Shown here: one piece after another, positions 9,571 through 17,537 of the stretch
Layout: each line of letters begins with the position of its first letter
Numbering within the stretch: position 1 is the stretch's first letter
From: Candidatus Brockarchaeota archaeon
GTDB lineage: Archaea; Thermoproteota; EX4484-205; JAAOZP01
NCBI GenBank assembly: GCA_017601345.1
Contig: JAFNIT010000013.1
Location: 1 to 33,108 of the forward strand
Length of the DNA stretch: 33,108 nucleotides
Direction: 5' to 3'
Translations under genes and position numbers: made by a program
Notes under the pieces: generated by a model
What the model was told of the DNA's origin: nothing
The model's input: only the letters and a program-made list of their open reading frames with translations
Database searches by the model: none

Positions 9571-9990
9571 TTGCCGACTAGACTAAGAAAAACCAGGAAG
9601 ATGCGTGGAAGCCGAACCCACGGCTGGGGTCAAGTAGGGCAGCATAGGAAATCGGGCTCCAGAGGAGGTGTTGGAAGAGCTGGCAGTATGGGCCACAAGT
9701 TCCTGAGCTTCTATAAGGAGGAGAAGGAGAAGGGCTTTGTTAGAAAGGTTCCCAGGGTTACCGGTAAAGAGATAAACGTCGGGGAATTAGATGAGCTCTA
9801 CGGTAAAATAGGAGTTCAGACAGCTGAAGGTCAGAAGCTCATAGACCTTAGTGCACACGGTTACTCTAAGCTTCTTGGTGCCGGAGAGATTTCATCAGCC
9901 TACGTCATTAAAGTTGCTCAATGCAGTGAGAGAGCACGTGCGAAAGTTGAGGCCGCTGGTGGAAAGGTTATCGGACCGGGTGAAGCATAA
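9571..9990 (+). CDS. rpl15: 50S ribosomal protein uL15
   Basis: TRLRKTRKMRGSRTHGWGQVGQHRKSGSRGGVGRAGSMGHKF; TTG start. Confidence 0.95.
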   Translation: MPTRLRKTRKMRGSRTHGWGQVGQHRKSGSRGGVGRAGSMGHKFLSFYKEEKEKGFVRKVPRVTGKEINVGELDELYGKIGVQTAEGQKLIDLSAHGYSKLLGAGEISSAYVIKVAQCSERARAKVEAAGGKVIGPGEA

Positions 9991-11402
9991 TGGGCTTTCT
10001 AGATGCGATGGAGAAGATCGAGCCCTATATTTTCCAAATAGAAGCGCCTACTAGGAAAGTCAGCTTCACAACTAGGCTAGTATGGACCGGGATGGTGTTA
10101 ATCATATACCTAATCATGGGCTATATCCCCCTATACGGCATAGCTAGAGAGCAGGGTGCTGACCCGTGGCTTGCGATGAGAATCATAATAGGGGGTCAGC
10201 AGGGTTCTCTTCTCCACCTCGGCATAGGCCCGATAGTAACCGGTAGTCTACTCGTACAGCTTCTAGCGGGCTCCGGACTAATAAGTTTTGACCCGGGTTC
10301 AGAGTATGATAGGAGAATGCTACAGGTTGCGACGAAGTTGTTTACCGTAGTACTGATAATCTTCTCAGCAGCATCTACTGTTTTCAGTGGAACACTGATA
10401 AGAAATGATATTGGAGCCAGGATAATAGCCATGATGCAACTCTTCATAGCTTCCCTCCTTCTCCTCATGATGGATGAGATTCTTCAAAAGGGCTGGGGCC
10501 TCGGAAGCGGGATAAGCTTGTTCATACTCACGGGGGTTGCTAAGGAGATATGGTTGGAATGCTTAAGCCCACTGGCTCATGCACCAGACGGCTACATGTG
10601 GGGTGTTCTAATATTCTTCTTCCAAAAGGTGTTTACACTCAGCAATCCTCTAACTGGCTTCTTCTACCGCGGTGCACCAACTGTTCCAACTCTTTTCCAA
10701 CTTATTCTAACAATACTCTTTATACTGATACTGATATACTTGGAGAGTGTAAGTATAAATGTCCCGATTTCCCACGGACGTTTCAGAGGGTTTACGAGGG
10801 GTTTTCCAATAAAGCTTCTATACGTTTCGAACATTCCCGTAATATTGACTGCAGCAATATTCTCCAACATAATAATGATAGCTACGTTCTTGAACAATAC
10901 TCCGCTTGTCCAAACGCCCTTGGGCGATATCATAGGGAGGGTGGAGGTTGTTAACAATACCTACGTCCCTGTTTCAGGCTTGGCCAAGTTTGTTTCAGCA
11001 CCTAGGGGTATTGCACGTGCCGCCGAGGAACCGCTGCACGCATTAGGGTACATAGCCATACTTACTCTCTTCAGCTTAGGCCTGTCCATGGTTTGGCTTT
11101 CAGTCTCAGGTATGGATGCGCGCTCTCTCTCAACGCAGCTGGTGGAATCGGACGTGTTCCTCAGGGGCTTCAGGTCTACGCCGAGCATCATAGAGAGCAG
11201 GATAGCTCCCTATATTAATACTGTAGCATTGATCGGAGGATTACTTATAGGGTTAATCGCTGGCGTAGGGGATGTGCTGGGGGTACTGGGTGGCGGCATG
11301 GGTGTGCTACTGGCAGTCGACATTATACAACAATACTACCAGCTCATTCTCAGAGAGACTCTGGAGACCCATCCGGGATTAGCTAGGTTACTCGGAGGAT
11401 AA
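9990..11402 (+). CDS. secY: Preprotein translocase subunit SecY
   Basis: 470 aa polytopic protein; KVSFTTRLVWTGMVLIIYLIMGYIPLYGI...DEILQKGWGLGSGISLFILTGVAKEIWLECLSP. Confidence 0.96.
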   Translation: MGFLDAMEKIEPYIFQIEAPTRKVSFTTRLVWTGMVLIIYLIMGYIPLYGIAREQGADPWLAMRIIIGGQQGSLLHLGIGPIVTGSLLVQLLAGSGLISFDPGSEYDRRMLQVATKLFTVVLIIFSAASTVFSGTLIRNDIGARIIAMMQLFIASLLLLMMDEILQKGWGLGSGISLFILTGVAKEIWLECLSPLAHAPDGYMWGVLIFFFQKVFTLSNPLTGFFYRGAPTVPTLFQLILTILFILILIYLESVSINVPISHGRFRGFTRGFPIKLLYVSNIPVILTAAIFSNIIMIATFLNNTPLVQTPLGDIIGRVEVVNNTYVPVSGLAKFVSAPRGIARAAEEPLHALGYIAILTLFSLGLSMVWLSVSGMDARSLSTQLVESDVFLRGFRSTPSIIESRIAPYINTVALIGGLLIGLIAGVGDVLGVLGGGMGVLLAVDIIQQYYQLILRETLETHPGLARLLGG

Positions 11403-11447
11403 CTGCCGGAAAACGTTTTATCCAACCCTCCGGGAGTTGAGGGCAGT

Positions 11448-11894
11448 ATGCAACTCTCCAATATGATAATTGTGACAGCGGTTTCCGCAGCATCTTCGAT
11501 AATAACCAATCTGGCAACCAAGCTCATACTCCACCCTGAGAAAATTAGGGAGAAGTCTGAAACCTTGAAAGCATTTAGAATGCAGCGTGAGGCTGCGCGT
11601 AGGCTTAAAGACAATAAACTTCTCAAGAAGCTTGATAAGCAGAAGTTCTACATTTCTCAACTGGAGAAGGAGGTCTCGTCATTCCAAATGAGGATGATGA
11701 TTATCAACATGCTTCACTTCTGGGTCTTCATCGCTTTAAGCTATTTCCTCCCATTCGGTGAGACAGCAGGCTATTTGTCAGCATCGATTTCAAAAGACGG
11801 AGGTCCCATATCCCTACCACTGGTAATATGGTACTCCATATGTATGTTTTTCTTCATGCTCTTGTTCAGAAAGCTTTTGGGGGTTGCCTTGTAA
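11448..11894 (+). CDS. EMC3/TMCO1-family membrane protein (DUF106)
   Basis: N-terminal TM, charged coiled-coil (KLDKQKFYISQLEKEVSSFQMRMM), C-terminal TMs; conserved position downstream of secY. Confidence 0.8.
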   Translation: MQLSNMIIVTAVSAASSIITNLATKLILHPEKIREKSETLKAFRMQREAARRLKDNKLLKKLDKQKFYISQLEKEVSSFQMRMMIINMLHFWVFIALSYFLPFGETAGYLSASISKDGGPISLPLVIWYSICMFFFMLLFRKLLGVAL

Positions 11895-12472
11895 TGTCGG
11901 GTTTAAAACGTCCAAGGCGTCCGATAATAATCCTAACGGGCATGCATGGCGTCGGCAAGTCTACTTACGCGAGACCGCTTGCCGAGGAATTCAACCTCGA
12001 GTACGTTTCGACGGGCATAGTATTCAGGAAGATAGCTAGAGAAAAAGGTCTCACTCTTATCCAATTGTCAGAAATATGCATGAGGAATCCTGAGTTCGAC
12101 CGGGAGATAGACAACGTGACTATTTCACTACTGGAATCGGGAGGCGTTGTACTAGACAGCCTGCTTGCAGGATGGTTCGCAAGAGACGTGGAATCTTTCA
12201 AAATATTCTTAAAGGCTCCATTCGAAATAAGATGTAAGAGGATTGCATCCAGGGAGAACAGACCCTTGGAGGAAATTATTTCCGAGACTAGGGCTAGGGA
12301 GAACTCTGAGAAGAAGAGATTCATGGAATACTACGGGTTCAACATAGAGGATTTGAGCCTCTACGATATGGTTTTAGACACCGGGGTACTATCTCAGGAT
12401 GCTGTGAGTAGAATACTTAAGACGGCTGTCTCAGCCTATTTGGAGGAGAAGTGGGTGGTGGAGAATGCCTAG
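11894..12472 (+). CDS. cmk: Cytidylate kinase (archaeal type)
   Basis: P-loop IIILTGMHGVGKSTYARPLAEEFNLEYVSTGIVFRKIAREKGL...VVLDSLLAGWF; located before eL14. ORF-track start at 11828 trimmed to the ATG at 11894. Confidence 0.82.
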   Translation: MSGLKRPRRPIIILTGMHGVGKSTYARPLAEEFNLEYVSTGIVFRKIAREKGLTLIQLSEICMRNPEFDREIDNVTISLLESGGVVLDSLLAGWFARDVESFKIFLKAPFEIRCKRIASRENRPLEEIISETRARENSEKKRFMEYYGFNIEDLSLYDMVLDTGVLSQDAVSRILKTAVSAYLEEKWVVENA

Positions 12473-12758
12473 GGAAGTGCTACGTCCGGGGAGAATATGC
12501 GTTATAACAAGGGGCAGGGATAAGGGTAAGAAATGTGTCATAGTTAGGCTTGTTGATGATTCCAATGTACTGGTAACAGGGCCTAAAGAGTTGAACGGAG
12601 TCAAGAGGGGTAAGAAAAACATCCTCCACTTAATGCCGCTCAAAGAAACGGTCAGAATAAGAGCGAACTCTAGAGATGAGACAGTTTTAGCAGCTATAGA
12701 AAAGAGCGGATTGAAACAATTCATGACGGAGCTGATTAGGTTTGAGAAATCTCGTTGA
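12465..12758 (+). CDS. rpl14e: 50S ribosomal protein eL14
   Basis: LRPGRICVITRGRDKGKKCVIVRLVDDSNVLVTGPKELNGVKRGKKNILHLMPL. Confidence 0.92.
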   Translation: MPREVLRPGRICVITRGRDKGKKCVIVRLVDDSNVLVTGPKELNGVKRGKKNILHLMPLKETVRIRANSRDETVLAAIEKSGLKQFMTELIRFEKSR

Positions 12759-13738
12759 TGTCCTGAAGTTCAGGACTATTGTGAAGGAGGAGTATGAAAC
12801 CGACCCGAACTACGGCGAGTATCCGGAGAAAAGGAGTATCCAAAGGCTTCTTAAGCTGGGTATTGTAAACTTGGATAAGCCTCCCGGACCATCGAGCCAT
12901 GACGTTTCATCGACGGTGAAGAAGATACTTGAAGTCGAGAAGGCTGGTCACGCTGGGACCCTTGAAGAAATGGGGAGATCCCGGCGTGTCCGGTGTTTTA
13001 CCGGTTTGCCTCAACGACGCTACTAAGGCTGTTGAATACTTGCATATGATGAGCAAGGAGTACGTGGGGGTCTGCGAAATACATGGCGAGTTTGATGAGA
13101 AGGATTTGAGGAAGTGGGTTGAAAAACTGACTGGAGTAATATATCAGAAGCCTCCGGTAAAATCTTCTGTAAAAAGGACACTAAGGAGAAGGACGATACT
13201 CAATTTTACGATAGAGGATATTGCGGGGAGAAGGTTCTTATTCAGAGTGGTCACGGAGCCGGGTACATACATAAGGAAGCTCCTCCATGACCTGGGCCTC
13301 TTGATGGGCGTGGGTGCTCACATGGTTGAGCTGAGAAGAACAAGGGACGGGTTCCTGAACGAGGAATCTTCATCCACGTTACTTGAGCTTTACACCGCAT
13401 GGTACATGTACTCTAAAGACGGTGACGAGAGGCTCTTGAGGAAAACAATTAGACCGATAGAGGAGGCTCTCAAAGGCTTCCCCTCGATATACATTAAGGA
13501 TAGTGCTGTAGCAGCAGTTGCACACGGTGCACCGCTCGCAGCCAAGGGGGTTTCGAAAATAGACCATCCTCTTACCAAAGGCGACATCGTCTGCATAAAG
13601 ACTTTGAAAGGAGAATGCGTGGGCTTCGGAGTTTTAACAATGGATTCCGACGAGGTTATCTATGCGAAAAGTGGAGTAGTAGCAACTGTCGAAAGAGTCG
13701 TGATGGATAGGAATCTTTATCCGAAGACATGGGGCTGA
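12742..13738 (+). CDS. cbf5: tRNA/rRNA pseudouridine synthase Cbf5 (dyskerin/TruB family); predicted join(12742..12964,12978..13738)
   Basis: N-part LGIVNLDKPPGPSSHDVSSTVKKILEVEKAGHAGTL and C-part DPGVSGVLPVCLNDATKAVEYLHMMSKEYVGVCEIHGEF...YQKPPVKSSVKRTLRRR...PGTYIRKLLHDLG lie in different frames. Removing 13 nt gives 984 nt (328 codons) with an intact GHAGTLDPGVSGVLPV motif. Confidence 0.9.
12965..12977 (+). other. Predicted 13-nt pre-mRNA intron in cbf5 (bulge-helix-loop motif)
   Basis: aagaaatggggag splits the Asp codon G|AT. Fold: exon helix CACGCUGGGA/UCCCGGCGUG (10 bp, one G-U), 4-bp helix CCCU/GGGG (last pair U-G), 3-nt bulge AG|A at the 3' splice site, UG|A at the 5' site opening the terminal loop. 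Confidence 0.75.
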
Positions 13739-13763
13739 ACGCATGTTACATCTTATTTACCGT

Positions 13764-13776
13764 AAAAACTTTTAAG
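13764..13776 (+). promoter_or_regulatory. TATA-like promoter for tRNA-Ser
   Basis: aaaaacttttaag about 26-38 nt upstream of the tRNA 5' end. Confidence 0.5.
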
Positions 13777-13801
13777 AGCATATGTAACCGAAATAAATCG
13801 G

Positions 13802-13899
13802 GCTGGGGTGGCCGAACCTGGCTAAGGCGCAAGCCTGGAGTAGGACTTGAAAGCTTGTGGCGCTTATGCGCCGTAGGGGTTCAAATCCCCTCCCCAGCG
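13802..13899 (+). tRNA. tRNA-Ser, class II with long variable arm and 11-nt intron; anticodon GGA favoured (UGA possible)
   Basis: Acceptor GCTGGGG/CCCCAGC, D-stem GCC/GGC, anticodon stem CAAGC/GCTTG with an 18-nt loop, variable arm GGCGC-TTAT-GCGCC, T-arm AGGGG-TTCAAAT-CCCCT; no encoded CCA. Confidence 0.9.
13841..13851 (+). other. Predicted tRNA-Ser intron (TAGGACTTGAA) at canonical position 37/38
   Basis: Removal leaves the 7-nt loop CTGGAGA (anticodon GGA). Relaxed BHB: central helix CUGG/CUUG with one U-U mismatch, bulge AA|A at the 3' site. Confidence 0.6.
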
Positions 13900-13990
13900 T
13901 TTGGAAATCAGGATCTAAGTCGGTTGCTTATAAATGGCTATATGTAACCCAATTTCCTTAATTTGATAATAACGTTTATAACCGTCTCCG

Positions 13991-14000
13991 TTAAAAACTC
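13991..14000 (+). promoter_or_regulatory. TATA-like promoter for uS13 (TTAAAAACTC)
   Basis: Same 10-mer as upstream of uL15 and of the IPP isomerase gene; about 20 nt before ATG 14014. Confidence 0.45.
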
Positions 14001-14013
14001 TAGAGCCTGCTGA

Positions 14014-14487
14014 ATGAGCAATAGGGAGTTCAGGGAGATAGTTAGGATCGCCGGTACGGATTGCGACGGTAAGAGGAAGGTATTGGACGGTCTATCTATG
14101 ATTAAGGGAGTAGGCTGGTCCTTTGCTAGGGCATTATGCATAGCCCTCAACATACCGATGGACACTAGGATGGGCTACTTGACCGATGAGGAGGTTGCGA
14201 GAATAGAGGCTGCTTTAAACAATCCCAAGTCTTTGAAGATTCCATCATGGATGTTCAACAGGAGGATGGATCCCATAAGCGGTGAAGACAAACATCTGAT
14301 AACCTCGGAACTTGAACTCACTCAGAAGATGGATATTGAGAGGATGATTAAGATGAAAAGCTGGAAGGGTATTAGACATTCTCTGGGGCTAAAAGTGAGG
14401 GGACAGAAGACCAGGACAACCGGCAGGACAGGCCCTCCAATAGGTTTCCTGAAAAGCGCTGCCAAGTCCGGTGGCGGAGGGAAGTGA
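14014..14487 (+). CDS. rps13: 30S ribosomal protein uS13
   Basis: FREIVRIAGTDCDGKRKVLDGLSMIKGVGWSFARALC...SWKGIRHSLGLKVRGQKTRTTGRTG. Confidence 0.96.
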   Translation: MSNREFREIVRIAGTDCDGKRKVLDGLSMIKGVGWSFARALCIALNIPMDTRMGYLTDEEVARIEAALNNPKSLKIPSWMFNRRMDPISGEDKHLITSELELTQKMDIERMIKMKSWKGIRHSLGLKVRGQKTRTTGRTGPPIGFLKSAAKSGGGGK

Positions 14488-14494
14488 TCGAGAC

Positions 14495-14986
14495 GTGGGT
14501 GATCCCCGTAGGATAAGGAGTAAGATTCTGCATCCGAAGCATCCGTGGGTTAGGGAGCGCCTGGCCGAGGAACTAATACTGGTTGGAGAATATGGGTTGA
14601 GAAATAAGAGGGAGCTTTGGAGAGCTGCCTCATTCCTGAGGGGTATAAGAGCATCTGCACGCTCATACTTGAGCCTAACTGGTGAGGAGAGGATTAAAAG
14701 AGAGTCCGAGCTCATATCGAGGCTCTACAAGCTCGGCCTCGTTGAAAGAGAAGCGGGTCTTGACGATGTTCTTTCTCTAAACATTTCGAATATTCTAGAA
14801 AGGAGGCTTCAAACAATCGTTTACAGGAAGGGATTAGCTAAGTCTATTCACGCGGCTAGACAGGCGATAGTGCATGGTAAGATCATGATTGGAGACCAAA
14901 TTATACGTTCTCCAAGCTATTTCGTCAAGAGGGATGAAGAGCCTCTGATAAGAATGAAGACAATCGAGGAAACAAGTGCAGCCTAA
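14495..14986 (+). CDS. rps4: 30S ribosomal protein uS4
   Basis: [56 protein letters not shown]; likely GTG start at 14495. Confidence 0.94.
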   Translation: MGDPRRIRSKILHPKHPWVRERLAEELILVGEYGLRNKRELWRAASFLRGIRASARSYLSLTGEERIKRESELISRLYKLGLVEREAGLDDVLSLNISNILERRLQTIVYRKGLAKSIHAARQAIVHGKIMIGDQIIRSPSYFVKRDEEPLIRMKTIEETSAA

Positions 14987-15396
14987 AACCTCCTTCCCCT
15001 TCTTCCACCAGGCTTCCTCGTCCCATCTGTGGGAATTGGAGTCACGTCCTCGATGGATATTATCCTGAGCTTAGCTCTGGTTAAGGCTCTTATCGCCGCC
15101 TGAGCCCCCTGACCAGGTGTCCTAGACTTTATTCCTCCAGGAGCCCTGACCCTCACTTTGATGGTTTCAATACCTTGCTTCTTCAACGCTTCTGCAACTG
15201 TAGTTGCTGCCATCATCGCGCCATAGGGGCTGCCTCCCAGCCTGTCTGCCTTAACATGCCGGCCTGCTGCTGAAACAGCTAGAGTATAGGCTCCACTGGG
15301 ATCGGTGGCATGCACTATAGTATTGTTGCTGGAAGAATATATTCTTACTACAGCATATTTCTCAGACTCGGTGCTCACGCATAGCCTCTTCCTCAA
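14983..15396 (-). CDS. rps11: 30S ribosomal protein uS11 (inverted relative to neighbours)
   Basis: [75 protein letters not shown]...[35 protein letters not shown]. Confidence 0.96.
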   Translation of the reverse strand: MRKRLCVSTESEKYAVVRIYSSSNNTIVHATDPSGAYTLAVSAAGRHVKADRLGGSPYGAMMAATTVAEALKKQGIETIKVRVRAPGGIKSRTPGQGAQAAIRALTRAKLRIISIEDVTPIPTDGTRKPGGRRGRRF

Positions 15397-15482
15397 GGAG
15401 GTTAATAAGTGTTCCCCACTCTTTCTGATGCCTGTTTTGCTAACCCTTAAATACTTTGCTTAGAAAAGTTCTCCAGCAGAAG

Positions 15483-16163
15483 TTGAAAGTCGAGGTGCTT
15501 AAGCTAAGCGAAGAGTATTTCGAGGCTATGATAAGCGGATGCTCAGAGGCAATGATGAACGCAATAAGGAGGACGATACTGGAGGAAGTCCCGGTTCTCG
15601 CTATACATGAGGTATTTATTTTCGAAAACCCCGGCCCCATGTTTGATGAAATACTCTCCCATAGGCTTGGCTTAATACCTTTGAAAACCCCTGTTGGCAA
15701 GTATCTTCCAATGGATTCTCCGGAATGTGCTGAGGGATCTGGAGAGAGATGTTTCACTACGCTGAGCCTAGATGTTTCAGCAGGGGACGAGCCTCTCACG
15801 GTCTACGCTAAGGACCTTGAATGTAAGGATGCTGAAGTATACCCTGTTTATGGTAATATTCCGATAACTAAGATCCCTCCTAAAAGCAGGCTTAGGCTGG
15901 AGGCCATCGCCAGAATGGGAAGGGGTAGGATGCATGCTAAGTGGCAGCCTGCATCTTTGGCGACCTATAGCTTTACTGATCAACCAGGTGTTTTCATTTT
16001 CAAATTGGAGTCCACGGGTTCTCTGCCTGCCTTTGAGATTTTTAAACAGGCCCTTGGGATACTGAGGGATAAGTTTAAAACACTTATGGATTCTGTCACG
16101 CTCCTTGGAGTTGAAGAGCAGAACGGTAAGGAGAGTGCTGATGGCGTTGGAGGAGTCGGCTAA
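15483..16163 (+). CDS. rpoD: DNA-directed RNA polymerase subunit D (RpoD/Rpb3), lacking the ferredoxin-like domain
   Basis: CSEAMMNAIRRTILEEVPVLAIHEVFIFENPGPMFDEILSHRLGLIPLKTP...MGRGRMHAKWQPA; TTG start at 15483 preferred because cccttaaatac sits about 35 nt upstream (ORF track uses 15456). Confidence 0.92.
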   Translation: MKVEVLKLSEEYFEAMISGCSEAMMNAIRRTILEEVPVLAIHEVFIFENPGPMFDEILSHRLGLIPLKTPVGKYLPMDSPECAEGSGERCFTTLSLDVSAGDEPLTVYAKDLECKDAEVYPVYGNIPITKIPPKSRLRLEAIARMGRGRMHAKWQPASLATYSFTDQPGVFIFKLESTGSLPAFEIFKQALGILRDKFKTLMDSVTLLGVEEQNGKESADGVGGVG

Positions 16164-16452
16164 AGAGTCCAGGTTCTGGAAGAGCGTGGAGAAGATGTTG
16201 TCGAGGCCTCGTAGTAGGAGGGTTGAGGTAAACCTGGGTAAGATAGCGCGCTTAACTAAGCCGGGTGACAGGGTTGTTGTACCTGGGAAAGTCTTAGGCG
16301 GGGGCAATATAGGGCATAGTTTGACGATTGCAGCCCTTTCCTTCTCCTCCGCCGCATTGACCAAGCTTAAGGCTGCTGGATGCACTGTTATGCGGATAGA
16401 TGAGTTCACCAAGATTGAGCGAGACGGCTCAGGGGTGAAAATAATTGTATGA
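16105..16452 (+). CDS. rpl18e: 50S ribosomal protein eL18
   Basis: KARLTKPGDRVVVPGKVLGGGNIGHSLTIAALSFSSAALTKLKAAGCTVMRIDEF-type sequence; between rpoD and uL13; start uncertain. Confidence 0.92.
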   Translation: MELKSRTVRRVLMALEESAKESRFWKSVEKMLSRPRSRRVEVNLGKIARLTKPGDRVVVPGKVLGGGNIGHSLTIAALSFSSAALTKLKAAGCTVMRIDEFTKIERDGSGVKIIV

Positions 16453-16885
16453 GAAGGTTCTGGTGGTTGATGCCACAAACCAGGTTCTAGGGAGAATGTG
16501 TTCCATGATCGCCAAGAAGCTTCTGGAAGGTTACAGAGTTCACGTGGTCAACGTTGAGAAGGCAAGGATATCTGGTAGCAAGCACAGTTTCACAAGAGAA
16601 TACGTCAAATTCTTAGATATAAAGAGCGTGAGGAATCCTAAGCATACTCCAATACATTACAGGAATCCGGCGACGTATGTCAGAAGCGTAATCAAGGGTA
16701 TGCTTCCCATGGATAAGAAGAAAGGAGCGGATGCCTTCAGGAGGCTGAGAGTCTATGTCGGAAACCCCGGCAACCTGGGAGGTCAGCTGATAAGGTTTGA
16801 AGAGGCTGATGCTACTCGGCTTGGCAGAAGATCGTTCACGCTCTCTGAGCTTAAGGATATCTTCAAGGTTCCGGAGGCTGGTTAG
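16445..16885 (+). CDS. rpl13: 50S ribosomal protein uL13
   Basis: LVVDATNQVLGRMCSMIAKKLLEGYRVHVVNVEKARISGSK...RNPATYVRSVIKGMLPMDKKKGADAFRRLRVYVG. Confidence 0.95.
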   Translation: MYEKVLVVDATNQVLGRMCSMIAKKLLEGYRVHVVNVEKARISGSKHSFTREYVKFLDIKSVRNPKHTPIHYRNPATYVRSVIKGMLPMDKKKGADAFRRLRVYVGNPGNLGGQLIRFEEADATRLGRRSFTLSELKDIFKVPEAG

Positions 16886-16887
16886 GT

Positions 16888-17301
16888 ATGCCTGCCCCTA
16901 GGAAAATGCCGCTTATCGTAACCGGTTCCGTGAAAACCTCTGTGGCAAGGGCTGTAGTGAAGCCGGGGTCGGGCAGGATAATTATCAACGGGTTCCCGGC
17001 TGAAAACTGGCTTTACAACCCTTACAGGATGCTTGCTTTAACACCTGTTACGCTAGTACCGGAACAGTTTAAGGAGGTGGATGTGGAAGTCAAGGTTGAA
17101 GGAGGGGGACATGCGTCTCAGGCTAGGGCGGTTATGCAGGTTCTGGCAAGAGCTATAACTAGCTGGACTAGGAGTGCAAGCATAAGGAATCTTTTCAGAG
17201 AATTTGACAGGCATCTTCTATCTGGAGACCCCCGGAGGAAGGAGCCTAAGAAGTTTGGTGGAATAGGGGCCAGAAGAAGGTTCCAGAAGAGCTACAGGTA
17301 G
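16888..17301 (+). CDS. rps9: 30S ribosomal protein uS9
   Basis: VTGSVKTSVARAVVKPGSGRIIINGFPAENW...GGGHASQARAVMQVLARAITSW...DPRRKEPKKFGGIGARRRFQKSYR. Confidence 0.96.
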   Translation: MPAPRKMPLIVTGSVKTSVARAVVKPGSGRIIINGFPAENWLYNPYRMLALTPVTLVPEQFKEVDVEVKVEGGGHASQARAVMQVLARAITSWTRSASIRNLFREFDRHLLSGDPRRKEPKKFGGIGARRRFQKSYR

Positions 17302-17312
17302 GTGGTTTAAAC

Positions 17313-17537
17313 ATGATGTTTCCGGTTAGATGTTTCACATGCGGCAAGGTCATAGGCCACTTGTGGGAGGAGTACCTTAAAAGGGTTACTGCAGGAGAGG
17401 AGCCGAAGAAAGTTTTGGATTCGATGAACATAACGAGAATATGTTGTAGGAGAATATTTATCTCCCACGTAGAATATATCGATGAACTCATAGCGTACTC
17501 TGGAGGGTTATCATTGGGGGAGGAATATAGGAGATGA
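17313..17537 (+). CDS. rpoN: DNA-directed RNA polymerase subunit N (RpoN/Rpb10)
   Basis: MMFPVRCFTCGKVIGHLWEEYLKRV...ITRICCRRIFISHVEYIDELI. Confidence 0.95.
   Translation: MMFPVRCFTCGKVIGHLWEEYLKRVTAGEEPKKVLDSMNITRICCRRIFISHVEYIDELIAYSGGLSLGEEYRR

Noticed and set aside
10550-10954. 134-aa plus-strand ORF inside secY
   Set aside because: Out-of-frame overlap with SecY transmembrane coding sequence; Asn/Ser/Cys-rich shadow composition, no start context.
12929-13026. Programmed ribosomal frameshift in cbf5
   Set aside because: A shift would leave a 4-5 aa insertion between Leu and the catalytic Asp and there is no clear slippery site; the 13-nt excision restores the motif exactly and fits a splicing structure. 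Kept as a weaker alternative.
15456-15482. RpoD start at TTG 15456 as in the ORF track
   Set aside because: A TATA-like cttaaatac lies immediately upstream, too close for transcription to include this codon; TTG 15483 fits better.
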